Counted from the first letter of the stretch, positions 10,640-21,290 are shown. The stretch: DNA of 64,000 nt from Quercus robur (GCF_932294415.1 NC_065544.1:29527210-29591209); one strand, 5' to 3'. Made by a program: numbers and translations. Notes: generated by a model from the letters alone, not told the origin.

Positions 10640-12430
10640 TGATTTACAAATTTTCCTCCCTTTTCATAGAGGGGAGAGAGAGATAATATCATATGCGGTA
10701 TGCCGTGCCGCTCGATCTGTTACAGACAGTACCACGCACCCCAGGAAATATCCCCACATTACAACTATTAATGCATTGGTACTGGACCACTGGTTAGTGC
10801 TAGTTTCGTAATGGACCAGTTATTGGCAAGAGTTTCTCTAGAGTACATGCCAAGTGGTCCAAGGTCTTCAATTCTCCACTGCCCACTTCAAAGGATTGAG
10901 ATCCACATATTATAATATTATTTGAACTCGAACATTTTTTTTTTTTTTTAATTTACTATCCTTTTCAGACGTTTTCTTTTCAAATATTGAATCCGACTAG
11001 TTACTATCTACTACTGTTCCTAGTTTTCAATTTTAAATATTTTGTCCCATTTTTTTTTTTTACCAGGCATTTTAACAAGAGGAGCCAGGAGTGGGACATC
11101 CTGGCTCTTAACGTCCTCCGGAAAAAAAAAAGTTTCCACAGATTTTTTTGAAGAGGTTATCTTTCCAAGTGTTGTCCCACTTCCTTCGCAATAATGTTTT
11201 GATGGAAAAAGATGGCAACTGAGTGTGATCAATTATTAAAACATAGACTTGACCTTAATATATACAACAAAAATTGAAAACGATGAAGAGATATATAGAG
11301 GGATGTGCCCACTTTGGGTGTCCTATTTTTCTCTCAATTTCTAACAAAGATGGAATAAAAATAAGAATGAAAATGATGGGAGAGAGACATAAGTTTAAAT
11401 GATGATAACCTTGTAATTTAAATGACACTATTAGATTCTATCAATGAGAATATTCTAGGTTTAAATCATCAGTGGTGGCTTTAGGATTTTTTCCTAGAGG
11501 GTCAGTAAGAAGATACATCTTAAGTAAAATATGAATCTTACAGTCTAAATAGCTTTCTTATTACAAATTTGTTTATAGTACGTACTAGTAATAGAATAAA
11601 AAATAAATTATAGGTTCATTTGATATATTTTTTCTTAATATAATGTACATGTTAATTGTTGTTGTTAAGTGAATTTTAATTATTACTACTTAAAATGTTG
11701 TTATTTATTAGTTTATGACGATTATATGTTTACATTGTACTATTAATGTAAAATTTATATTATAGATAATTATATTATACACATTTGCAAAAACTATACA
11801 ATATTGTACACATTTGTTTAAAAACAATGTAGATATTACAATGATAGTACAATGTAAACTATGAATTTTCCATTAGTTTATTTCAAATTTTTTATGATCT
11901 AAACGGGCTTTTTAAAATAATTTTAGATGAAATTTTTTTTTCTTTGTTGTTAGGCTTACTATTTCTCCCAGATTTTAGATAAAATTGGATTGTTGTTAGG
12001 CCTTGTTTTGGCTTTAAAAAGATCAAAATATTGTTAAGATAATCATAATTAAACTTATTTCAAGTGGGTTTTAAAAAAATTTAGAATCAAGGTGATCAAA
12101 TTTTTATTTAGGAGGCTTAGGGTTAAATAAAAAAAAAAAAACAAAATATATTATATATAAAAAAATAAATAATAAATAAAAATAGCTAGCTCAGAGGGTT
12201 CATTTGAACCCTCTGAACTATACATGGCACTGCCCATGCAAATCATCCACTTCCACTTCTTGTTAGCAACAATGAAAATGCCTAAAGTTATAATTATTTT
12301 TTCCAAATTTTTTTTTTTTTTACAATTATTAAAAGCAACAACCTATTAAAAATAATGAATAATTTAAGTGGTTCTATTTATAAGCTAGCCTAGATCAAAA
12401 TCATAACAACTTATCAACTAAATAATTTAT
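10640..12430. other. AT-rich spacer with a possible transposon relic
   Basis: No convincing gene. A stretch of about 11466-12240 begins GTGGCTTTAGGATTTTTTCC and ends with a near-palindrome GGGTTCATTTGAACCC (about 12198). This resembles the ends of a decayed repeat family, but I could not define termini or a target duplication. Confidence 0.35.
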
Positions 12431-12443
12431 GAAAAACAAATTT

Positions 12444-12771
12444 GGTAAAATACTATGTTGGTCCCTAAATTATACTAAAAATTTGTTTTTTATTCATAAA
12501 ATTTAAAAAGTTTTTGTTTCGGCCCTAAACTATTGAAAATTTCATTTTTTATTCCTAAACTATTTAAAATGTTTTACTTTCTATTCTAAACTTTACTGAA
12601 AGTTTGCTTTTCATCCCTAAATTATTAAAAAAAAAAAAATTTTTCATCCATATTTTTGTTCCTAAACAATTATATATATATATATATAAAATTAAAAAAA
12701 AAAAAAAACTTTTTAAAGTTTAGGAAAAACAACTTTTGATAAAACTTAGGAATCAAAATAGTATTTTACTC
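12444..12771. mobile_element. Mutator-type MITE (328 bp)
   Basis: Inverted ends GGTAAAATACTATGTTGGTC (left) and, reversed from the right, GAGTAAAATACTATTTTGAT. Flanks are AAACAAATTT (12434-12443) and AAAAGAATTT (12772-12781), matching at 8 of 10 positions. That fits a decayed 9-10 bp Mutator-type duplication. The interior is repeats of CCCTAAA...TTTTTATTC with no coding capacity. Confidence 0.65.
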
Positions 12772-13060
12772 AAAAGAATTTATCACGTATTGGTGATAAC
12801 ATAATTAATGTTGTGGCATTTGGCAAATTAATGGTAATAGCCAAATAAAGTAAGCATTTTTGGATTGCAAAAGAACAATTTATGCATATCAGGAATTTGG
12901 GACTCAATTTTTTATTTTTTATTTTGTGCAAAAATTAATGAATGTCGAAGTTTCACTTTTTCTCTCTCCAAACACCCAAAAAAAAATTCAATTTTTTTTT
13001 CCGAAAGGGAATACGTATTTTGATTTATCTATTTGAAACTCTCTCTAAAATTAATTTTAT

Positions 13061-13455
13061 GGTAAATTGCAAATTACACCCTTAAAGTTTGGGATGGTTA
13101 AATTTTATATCCTGAAGTTTCAAAATTTAGATTTCACCCCTTAATGTTTGAGAGTGTTTGGATTTTACACCCTCATGTTTCAGAATTTGAATTTTAACTC
13201 CTATATTTTAGGGATGTTTGGATTTTACCTCCTAAAGTTTGGAGGTGTTTAGATTTTACACCCTAAATTTTATAATTTTGGGGTGTAAAATCCAAACACT
13301 CACAAACTTTAGGGGATAAAATCCAAATTTTGAAATGTGAGTGTGAAATCCAAACAGCCCAAACTTTAGGGGGCCGATAAAATTCAAATTTTGAAATTTT
13401 AAGGTGTAAAGTCCAATTACCCCCAAACTTTAGGGGCGCAATTTGCAATTTACCC
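13061..13455. mobile_element. Mutator-type foldback MITE with perfect 10-bp target duplication
   Basis: Left end GGTAAATTGCAAATTACACC; right end, reversed, GGGTAAATTGCAAATTGCGC. The direct repeat TTAATTTTAT flanks it exactly (13051-13060 and 13456-13465). Both arms contain tandem 40-50 bp units of GTTTGGATTTTACACCC and its complement, so the element could fold into one long hairpin. No transposase is encoded. A 9-11 bp duplication points to Mutator-like mobilisation. Confidence 0.85.
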
Positions 13456-13997
13456 TTAATTTTATTTTACACTTTGCTTTCACTCAGTAACTGCCTCTTC
13501 GGACTCTTTTTTTTAGGGAGAAAGAGTGAAATTTGGATGTTGCAAAAAAAATAAATAAATAAATAAAGGGAATTGAAGTCTGGATAATATAAATTAATTC
13601 ATTGCAACCCCAAATGTTTAATTTATAGCATGAATTTGTCAATCGGCTGACACGATGTTTGTAGTTTAAAGTTTGAACTATCTAGAAATTAGAAGAGAAG
13701 TCAATCTGCATAACTACATCAGGGAGTAAGAGCATCATCATATGTCATATATAACAATACCAATAAAAGATTTTTATTTAAAATAATTTCAAGTTCAAAT
13801 ACATGTACGGTTGTGTGAGATTTATTAAAACCAGACTTGATTTTAATTTGTCAAAAGAATTTCTAAAGGCAAGAATTAAGTATATAATCTCTCTATCCCC
13901 AAAAAACTATGAACCATCCCCAATCTTTCAACTTATAGTTTCCACTCCATGAAGATTACTCTGATTATAAAACTAAAATATCAATTAGTATTTGTTA

Positions 13998-14937
13998 TGT
14001 TGGATTATTGAATTAACCCTAGTTAACTAATTCAATTACCCAAGTTAATTAATTAGGTCAAATTATATGCAAATCGTGGAGGCACGAACAAATCACCAAA
14101 TAAACCAATGTGTAGTGGAAATTAAATTGACACGATGATTTGTTGATGAATGGGGAAAACTTCTTGCAAGGCAAAAACCCCACCGAGTGAATTTCAGGTC
14201 ACCACTCCTAAGAATCCACTAATCAAAAATCAAGCGATTGCAAGTATAATGAATCTTATCACTACACTGAACTATCCCAAACTACCAATCTACAGTTGAA
14301 CGTTTACTCCAATCTCCAATTGGACTTGATCTTGTAGAAACTTCTTCCTTCATATGGATCCTAGTACGTGATTAACTCCTAGCAACTAATTGATTGTAGT
14401 CGGTTGCAAAGTTTTTCACTTCAAAGCACATTGAAGATCTAGAAGCACTTGGATACAAAACCCTAAGGCGCACAAAACATGGTAGCTTCTGACAGAGTGT
14501 ATGAGTTCTCTAATTAAGTCTCTGTGTTTTTAATGACTTTGAAATAAAGTTTTTTATACGGTTTAGAGGTTTAGTGAATGAAATCCTAGCAATCCAAGTC
14601 ATCATGGGCCGAAATTCAAATTTGAGAATTCTGAAATCGTAGATCTCGATAGACCGAGCTTTAGACTGAGCTTGTTTCAAGCTTGTGTGGAGAATTCTTC
14701 ATTAAGTCTCAATAGATTCTAGTATTGAGCTTGTGACGAGACTAGTGTCGAGCTTCACTGAATCAACTTTTCTTCACTTGTTTCTTGATTCAATCTTTAT
14801 GTATTTAATGATACCACTTGTTTTGTTTAAGAAACATATTTCTTAATACATTAAACTCATCTTAGAACTACTCAATTACAAATAAAGTGCATCTTATCAA
14901 AGGATATACCAATATATATAAAATATGACCCTAACAT
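13998..14937 (-). repeat. Solo LTR related to element C
   Basis: Starts TGTTGGATTATTG and ends CCTAACA. It follows the same internal landmarks as the element C LTRs: CACGAACAAATCACCAA, GGGGAAAACTTC, CAGGTCACCACTCC, CAAAACCCTAAGGCGCAC and CTTATCAAAGGATA. Flanks are TGTTA and TGGTA (4 of 5 match). No internal element sequence is attached, so it is most likely a product of LTR-LTR recombination. Orientation is inferred from element C. Confidence 0.65.
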
Positions 14938-15018
14938 GGTATATATAGGCCGGGTTTGAATCTCAAACCTCTTATTTGACTATAATAAATTTTATCAGTT
15001 AAGTTAACTAGAACCTAC

Positions 15019-15480
15019 TGATGGGAATGACGAGATCACATTATCTTGACGAGGTCAACACTAGTGACGAGGTAACCCTTGACGACAAACGAGCCATCAC
15101 CGATGAGGAAAAGAAAGTCATTCAATGGCGCTAGCAAATAATCTGGGCAGTTACGAAATCAGCAAAACAGACCGTTGGAGCCTAATAAAAGCCCCATAAT
15201 TGGGCTAAAGGCGTTACAAAAGAGAGGCATTAACACCCCAACAGCTAACAGTCAAACTCACATATATAAAGTCCTCACATTGGCAGCATAAGGTACATAG
15301 ATACTAAGACTCTCAGAAAATACCTATTACTTTCTAGTTCTGTGAATTGCTTTATTGTTCTAACTTTGGCATCGGAGGCGTTGTGGCAGGCACCACACCG
15401 GTGACCCCTTTTTGAAGATAACCAAGTGCTGACGGGGAGTTCCATCTGCCTACTGCAACTGACGAGTTTGCACCTCATCA
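15019..15480 (+). repeat. 5' LTR of element B
   Basis: 462 bp, TG...CA. Contains a TATA-like CATATATAAAG (TATATAAA at about 15262-15269) and a cluster of TGACG words near 15048-15087. Comparing it with the 3' LTR by eye I count about 17 substitutions, all transitions, and no indels. Confidence 0.95.
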
Positions 15481-15483
15481 GTT

Positions 15484-15501
15484 TGGCGCCGTCTGTGGGG
15501 A
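15484..15501 (+). other. Primer-binding site of element B
   Basis: TGGCGCCGTCTGTGGGGA starts three bases after the 5' LTR. This TGGCGCC-type site is typical of plant Tat/Athila-group elements and would pair with a tRNA 3' end to start minus-strand DNA synthesis. Confidence 0.8.
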
Positions 15502-15557
15502 CGATATTTTCAAATTCATATTTGAAAACGTAGTTTCCGTCTACCCTCTACATTCAG

Positions 15558-16856
15558 ATGGAATCCAACCCAGATTCAACAGCCTTGGCCCAACAAGTCC
15601 AGGCCCTTGCAGCCACCATTGAAGAACTCACCAAACAGAACCAGGAAATGAAGCTACGGCTCCAGCAAGTTCAACAATCTCAACAGGAAGAGAACCGGTC
15701 CAAGGGTAACTTGGAGGAAGAAGGGGATAGTCAACGAAGAGGAACCCCTCAGAGACCAACTACTCCGGACGAGCAGAACTCGGACCTCCTTCAAGAAATG
15801 AGGAAGGAAATGGACGAGCTGAGGAGCGCCATTAAGGAAAAGACGGGCCGAAGCGTAGACAAAATGGTAAGGGCTACGGATTCACCCTTCACCACCGCGG
15901 TACTCGAATGCCCTGTGCCGTCAAAGTTTCGCTTACCTCAGCTTGAGCCATTCGACGAACTAAAAGACCCCCAGGATCACCTTAATACCTTCAAGACAAC
16001 TCTGGGACTTCAACAACCACCTGACGAGATACAATGCCGTTCCTTCCCAACGACTCTCAAAGGAGCTGCAAGAGAATGGTTTACTAAGTTGCCAAACTCG
16101 TCCATAGACAACTTCGACCAGCTGAGTAGTGCCTTCTTGCACCACTTCATAGGGGGGCAACGCCCAAGGAGGCCAGTAGACTACTTACTCACCATAAGAC
16201 AGGGAGAGAAGGAAACCCTGAGGTCATATGTCAAACGATTCACCCGGGAAACTCTGGAGGTGGACGAAGCTGATGATAAGGTGCAGCTGACGACCTTCAA
16301 AGCAGGGTTGAGGTCCAGAGACCTCGTGGCCTCTCTCACAAAGAACCCCCCAAAGACGATGGCGGAGATGCTCCTGAAGGCACAAAAGTACATGAATGCG
16401 GAAGATGCTTTGGCCACCATAAAAGATACCGAGAAGCCAAGAGACAAGGCCAAGAGGGAAGACGACCGTAGGGGGCAAAAGAGAGACCGACCAGACCGTC
16501 GGAACAATGACGAGAACAGGAGGAATGATGATAAAAGTCCTCAGACGGTAAGATTTAATCCCCTGGTTATGCCTGTTGACAAAATTTTCACGCAGATCAA
16601 GGACAAGCATTATCTCAAATGGCCCAGGCCATTACACTCATCCCCCAATGTCCGTGACAAGAACAAGTATTGCCAGTTCCACAGAGACCACGGCCACAAC
16701 ACAGAGGATTGCAGAAATCTAAATGAGCAAATAGAGGAGTTAATACGGAAAAGGAAATTACAGAAGTATGTAAAGAAAGGAGAATATAGCAAGTTCAGGG
16801 ACGACAATAAAATCCAGCATGAAGCCTTCTCCCGGGATGACGACCATCCGTCCTAG
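15558..16856 (+). CDS. gag: Element B gag polyprotein
   Basis: 432 residues, open from its ATG 77 bp after the LTR. An N-terminal coiled coil covers residues about 5-50 ([20 protein letters not shown]). The capsid (Retrotrans_gag) core covers about 125-260 ([50 protein letters not shown]). A basic region follows at about 290-330, then a zinc-knuckle-like [14 protein letters not shown] near 375. It would form the virus-like particle and bind RNA. The terminating TAG is followed in the same frame by pol sequence. In relatives the position is probably glutamine (CAG), so this stop is likely a C-to-T mutation that severed a gag-pol fusion; programmed readthrough is the alternative. Confidence 0.92.
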   Translation: MESNPDSTALAQQVQALAATIEELTKQNQEMKLRLQQVQQSQQEENRSKGNLEEEGDSQRRGTPQRPTTPDEQNSDLLQEMRKEMDELRSAIKEKTGRSVDKMVRATDSPFTTAVLECPVPSKFRLPQLEPFDELKDPQDHLNTFKTTLGLQQPPDEIQCRSFPTTLKGAAREWFTKLPNSSIDNFDQLSSAFLHHFIGGQRPRRPVDYLLTIRQGEKETLRSYVKRFTRETLEVDEADDKVQLTTFKAGLRSRDLVASLTKNPPKTMAEMLLKAQKYMNAEDALATIKDTEKPRDKAKREDDRRGQKRDRPDRRNNDENRRNDDKSPQTVRFNPLVMPVDKIFTQIKDKHYLKWPRPLHSSPNVRDKNKYCQFHRDHGHNTEDCRNLNEQIEELIRKRKLQKYVKKGEYSKFRDDNKIQHEAFSRDDDHPS

Positions 16857-17744
16857 CCTCCACACAAGGTGATCGGGGAGATAAACACGATCACAGGAAG
16901 ACCATTCTCAGGAGGATTGTTCAGATCACTCAAAAAGGCATACCAGAGACAGGTGAACAGCGTCCACGCTGTACCTCCGTCAAAGCACCGACGAACATAC
17001 CAGGACATGTTTTTCAGCGAAGGGGACGCCACGGGAGTGAAGCAGCCCCACAATGATCCCCTGGTCATAATGCTGAATATAGAAGGGTTCAATACCAAAA
17101 GAATCCTCGTTGATAACGAAAGCTCCGCGGACATCATTTACTTCCCAGCCTTCCAGCAGCTGAGATTAGATCCAAAAAGACTTCGCCCTTTTGACTCTCC
17201 ACTCGTCAGTTTCAGTGGAGACATGGTCTACCCCAGAGGCATAGTGACGTTGACGGTGACGGCCGGGACCTATCCAGTACAATTGACCAAACAAGTAGAC
17301 TTCCTGGTGGTAGATTGTCCCTCATCCTACAATGTCATCATTGGGAGGCCCACCCTCAACAAGTGGAAGGCGGCGACGTCAACCTACTGTTTGAAGATGA
17401 AATTCCCAACCGATAATGGCATTGGTGAAGTGAAGGGTGATCAAGTCCTGGCAAGAGAATGCTATCAAGCTGTCCTAGCTGGAAAAGAGAACCACACATG
17501 GATGATTGAAGAAAAAGAGGAAGATGGGATAGAGGCCCTGGAAACAGTGGAATTGGTAGAAGGAAATGCGAACAAGACGACTAAGATAGGGACGACGCTG
17601 AGCCCAGAGATAAGAACAAGACTCATAAGGTTCCTAAAAGAGAATCTAGATGTCTTTGCATGGAGTCACGAAGACATGCCAGGCATATCTCTAGAAGTCA
17701 TCCAGCACAGGCTGAATGTGGACCCAGAACGGAAACCCGTCTAG
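16857..17744 (+). pseudogene. Element B protease and start of RT
   Basis: In frame with gag across the TAG. Retropepsin active-site loop at about residue 80 of the 291-codon frame: [17 protein letters not shown], where the usual glycine after D-N/T is glutamate (codon GAA). That single G-to-A change should abolish catalysis. Flap and C-terminal strands are present ([19 protein letters not shown]). The frame continues through [13 protein letters not shown], the start of RT, and ends at a TAG that replaces a residue just before the RT fingers. The next 50 codons continue in the same frame. Confidence 0.88.
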
Positions 17745-18638
17745 CAACGACGAAGAACCTTCGCTCTGGAACGAGATCAGGCAGTCGCAGAGGAAGTTGC
17801 CAAACTCTTGACGACTGGATTCATCCGGGAAGTGTATTATCTTGAATGGCTCGCCAACGTCGTCTTGGTCAAGAAAGCAAACGGGAAATAGAGGATGTAC
17901 GTAGACTTCACCGACCTGAACAAGGCATGCCTAAAGGACAGCTTCCCTCTACCAAGAATAGACCAGCTCGTGGACTCCACAGCCGGGCACAAGTTACTGA
18001 CGTTCATGGACGCCTTCTCAGGGTATAACCAAATAAAAATGGCTGAAGAAGACCAGGAGAAAACCGCCTTCATCACAAGTCAAGGACTCTACTGTTACAA
18101 GGTAATGCCTTTTGGGTTGAAAAATGCTGGAGCTACGTATCAGAGGCTTGTGAACAAAATGTTCAGTCAACAGATTGGCAAGAACATGGAGGTGTACGTG
18201 GACGATATGATCGTCAAGAGCAAGGAAGAGCTTGCACATCTGGACGACTTGAAGGAAACTTTTGCAACCCTCAAAAAACATCAGATGAGGTTGAATCCAA
18301 GTAAGTGTGTTTTTGGGGTAGCCTCAGGGAAGTTCCTGGGATTCATGGTGTCCTAGAGAGGAATAGAAGCAAACCCAGAGAAAGTACGAGCTATCATCGA
18401 CATGGCCTCACCCAAAACCGTCAAGGATGTTCAAAAACTCACAGGAAGGATAGCAGCTTTAAACAGGTTCATCTCTAGGGCTACAGACAAATACCTACCC
18501 TTTTTCAAAACCTTGAAGCAGGCTTTTGCCTAGATCGATGAGTGCGAAGTAGCGTTCCAAGAGCTAAAGCACTACCTGAGCAGCCCACCTCTCCTAAGCC
18601 CGTCCAAAGAAGGAGAAAACCTATACTTATACCTGGCA
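17745..18638 (+). pseudogene. Element B reverse transcriptase
   Basis: RNA-directed DNA polymerase. Visible in one frame across three TAG stops (about 17889, 18354 and 18531): WLANVVLVKKANGK, MYVDFTDLNKACLKDSFPLP, FMDAFSGYNQIKM, YCYKVMPFGLKNAGATYQRL and the catalytic VYVDDMIVKS at about 18199, then LNPSKCVFGVASGKFLGF. The stops at 17889 and 18531 replace tryptophan codons and the one at 18354 probably glutamine, all by single transitions. The catalytic aspartates are intact, so the copy died through nonsense changes, not active-site loss. Confidence 0.92.
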
Positions 18639-19415
18639 GTGTCAGCCTCGGCAGTGAGTGCAACTTTGATTAGAGAAGAAGGCAAGAAGCAGCTCCCGGT
18701 TTACTACGTCAGCCAAGCTTTCCAAGGAGCTGAGTCCAGATACCCAAGGATCGAAAAGATTGCGTTTGCACTAATAATGGCCTCGCGCAAACTCAGGCAA
18801 TATTTCCAGTCAAATCCCATTTTTGTAATGACGGACCAACCAATCAAGAAATCAATGAACAAGCTAAAAGCAGCAGGAAGAATGGTCCAGTGGGCAATTG
18901 AACTTAGTCAATTTGATATTGAGTACCATCCAAGAACAGCGATCAAGGCACAAGCTCTAGCGGACTTCATCGCAGAATTCACTCTCCCAGACGAAGATAG
19001 GATTACTGACGAAGTAGACAAATGGACAATACAGACTGATGGTTCGTCAGCCCAAAAGAAGGGAGGAGTAGGGGTCGTTATAACCACCCCTAACGAAGAA
19101 GTGCTGAAATATGGAGTCCAACTAAAGTTCCCAGCCACCAACAACAAAGCTGAATACGAAGGAATACTGACGGGACTGAGACTTGGGAAAGCTCTTGGTG
19201 CCAAAAATTTGTTGATCCAGAGTGATTCAAGGCCAGTAATCGGACAAATCAAGGGAGAGTACGAGGCAAAGGAAGAAAGGATGCAGAAATACCTCAAACT
19301 GGCGAGACAACTAACTCAGGAATTCGATACAGTGGAGTTCATACAAATCCCAAGAAGTCAGAATATGGGGGCTGACGAAATATCAAAGCTAGCGTCATCT
19401 TCTAGGGGGGACTAG
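18639..19415 (+). pseudogene. Element B RNase H (RT-coupled) and second archaeal-type RNase H
   Basis: 258-codon frame continuing RT. Residues 1-85 complete the RT-coupled RNase H (YYVSQAFQGAESRYPRIEK, MVQWAIELSQFDIEYHPRTA). Residues about 125-255 are the extra RNase H (WTIQTDGSSAQKKGGVGVV, NNKAEYEGILTGLRLGKALG, LIQSDSRPVIGQIKGEYEAK, IPRSQNMGADEISKLASS) with acidic residues in the D-E-D positions. It would remove RNA from RNA/DNA hybrids. An extra G in the GGGGGG run near 19404-19413 shifts the frame and ends it. Confidence 0.9.
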
Positions 19416-19604
19416 CACGGACCTGGCAATGGAGGTCCAAAAACACCCTAGTATCGAAGAGGTTGCAACGTTCATCATCCAGAGCATAGATACCTGGATG
19501 ACGCCCATAATGTCCTTCCTCCAGGATGGGCGCTTACCTCAAAATACAGAAGAAGCCAAAAGATCAAGAAGAGAGCAGCCAGGTTCACGATCCTGAATGA
19601 CGCC

Positions 19605-20729
19605 TTGTACAAGAGAGGCTTCTCTATGCCTTACTTGAAGTGCATCGACAAGGAAGAGGCCAGATACATCCTGGAGGAAGTACACGGAGGAATTTGTGGC
19701 GACCATGCCGGCTCCAGATCCCTGGTAAACAAGGTGGTAAGAGCAGGGTATTTTTGGCCAACCATGCAGGTGGACGCTGCTGAGATCATCAAGAAGTGTG
19801 ACAAATGCCAGCGATACGGGAATGTGCAATGGCTTCCAGCAGAGAAAATGACGACTATAGCTTCCCCATGGCCATTCGCACAATGGGGAATCGATATCGT
19901 CGGTCCTCTATCCCAAGGTAAAGGTCAGGTAAAATTCCTACTTGTTGCTATTGACTATTTCACAAAATGGGTTGAAGCAGAGGCCCTAACAACGATCACT
20001 GAGGCTTGGATCCGGAGCTTTGTGTGGAAGAATATAATCTGCAGGTTTGGGATTCCCTCGATGATCATATCAGACAATGGAAGGCAATTCGACAGTCAAG
20101 GCTTCAGGGAATTCTGCTCAAACCTTGGGATCAAGAATCAGTTCTCATCCCCAGGGCATCCTCAGGCAAACGGGCAGACAGAAGTGACGAACCGGACGCT
20201 GCTCAAGATTATCAAGACCAGACTGGACGATGCGAAAGGTGCCTGGCCGGAAGAACTACCAAATGTCCTGTGGGCTTACAGAACCACCGCTAGAACCCCA
20301 ATAGGAGAAACCCCCTTCAGGCTTACCTATGGCACAGAAGCAGTAATCCCAGTTGAAGTAGGGGTCACGAGCATTAGGCATGGAACTTTCAACGAAGGGA
20401 TCAATGACAACGAACTGCGACTCAACCTGGATTGTTTGGACGAAGTAAGAGACAACGCATCCAGCAAGATGACGAAGTATCAGAAAAAGATGGCCGAATA
20501 CTACGACAAAAGGGTCAAACTCAGACGACTAGACATAGGAGACCTCGTCCTACGCAGGACCACCATGGCAACTAAAGACCCTACTCAGGGAAAGCTGGGT
20601 CCTACGTGGGAAGGTCCCTACCGAGTCATTCACTACTCAAGACAAGGAAGTTATCACCTGGAAACCATAGACGGACAGAGGCTCCGTCGACCATGGAACA
20701 TTGAGCATTTAAAAAAGTACCACCAATAG
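19605..20729 (+). CDS. Element B integrase
   Basis: A 374-residue open frame, intact from an internal methionine. Coding actually begins upstream: the frame lost near 19410 is recovered by a second indel near 19560. Domains: H-H-C-C zinc region (EVHGGICGDHAGSRSLVNK ... CDKCQRYGN), catalytic core with D in GIDIVGPL, D in ISDNGRQFDSQG and E in NGQTEVTNRTLLKIIKTRL, all three acidic residues present. The C-terminal GPY/F module is LGPTWEGPYRVIHYSRQGSYH. It inserts cDNA into host DNA. The catalytic site looks intact, but it would need the upstream polyprotein to be made. Confidence 0.92.
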   Translation: MYKRGFSMPYLKCIDKEEARYILEEVHGGICGDHAGSRSLVNKVVRAGYFWPTMQVDAAEIIKKCDKCQRYGNVQWLPAEKMTTIASPWPFAQWGIDIVGPLSQGKGQVKFLLVAIDYFTKWVEAEALTTITEAWIRSFVWKNIICRFGIPSMIISDNGRQFDSQGFREFCSNLGIKNQFSSPGHPQANGQTEVTNRTLLKIIKTRLDDAKGAWPEELPNVLWAYRTTARTPIGETPFRLTYGTEAVIPVEVGVTSIRHGTFNEGINDNELRLNLDCLDEVRDNASSKMTKYQKKMAEYYDKRVKLRRLDIGDLVLRRTTMATKDPTQGKLGPTWEGPYRVIHYSRQGSYHLETIDGQRLRRPWNIEHLKKYHQ

Positions 20730-20819
20730 ATGTAATACAGTTACTCTTGAATTCAATAAAAATTTTATCCTTTGATGCCTTTATGAAGACGGGTCCAATC
20801 AATTGTAAGTCAAACTAAC

Positions 20820-21290
20820 GTAACAACAGTCCGCCTTAACGGATGCAAGTTACCAACGACAACGCCAACGAGTATAAGATAAACTAAAGTAACAAGATTC
20901 CTCCTTGACGGATGTAAGTTACTGGCGACCCTCATAACGGGTACAAAATAAAAATAGCTAAGTGATAAGATTCTGCGAAGACGGATGTAAATCACTGACG
21001 AATCCCGAAGTGACAAGATTCCTCAATCGGATGTAAGTCACCAAAATAAAAATGGCTAAGTGATAAGATTCCGCCGAGACGGATGTAAATCACTGACGAA
21101 GCCCTAAGTGATGAGATTCCTCAATTGGATGTAAGTCACCAAAATAAAAATGGCTAAGTGATAAGATTCCGCCGAGACGGATGTAAATCACTGACGAAGC
21201 CTTAAGTGACGAGATTCCTTAACCGGATGTAAGTCACCAAAAAAAAAAAAAAACAAGTGATAAGATTCCGCCAAGACGGATGTAAATCAC
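20820..21290 (+). repeat. Array of nine covarying hairpin units in element B
   Basis: Nine inverted-repeat units, each 32 or 34 nt: 20820-20853, 20889-20922, 20962-20995, 21010-21041, 21060-21093, 21108-21139, 21158-21191, 21206-21237, 21257-21290. Plan: 5-bp outer stem, 5/5 internal bubble, 3-4 bp inner stem TCC(G)/(C)GGA, about 6-nt loop. Outer stems are GTAAC/GTTAC (units 1-2), GTGAT/ATCAC (3,5,7,9), GTGAC/GTCAC (4,8) and GTGAT/GTCAC with one G-T wobble (6). From unit 3 the units alternate long-short with a 98-bp period. The array lies between the ends of pol (20729) and the convergent antisense gene (21775). Function unknown; see findings. Confidence 0.9.

Noticed and set aside
10458..10811. 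117-codon plus-strand frame
   Set aside because: Built on TA and T tracts upstream of the lectin gene.
11020..11232. 70-codon minus-strand frame
   Set aside because: No motif, odd composition, no neighbouring exons; treated as chance.
15960..16807. Four minus-strand frames of 65-128 codons
   Set aside because: Antisense shadows of the element B gag frame.
20006..20293. 95-codon plus-strand frame
   Set aside because: Alternate frame of the integrase core.
20820..21290. CRISPR-like or origin-like array
   Set aside because: Short repeats at regular spacing, but this is a plant retrotransposon and the repeats are palindromic units without unique spacers.
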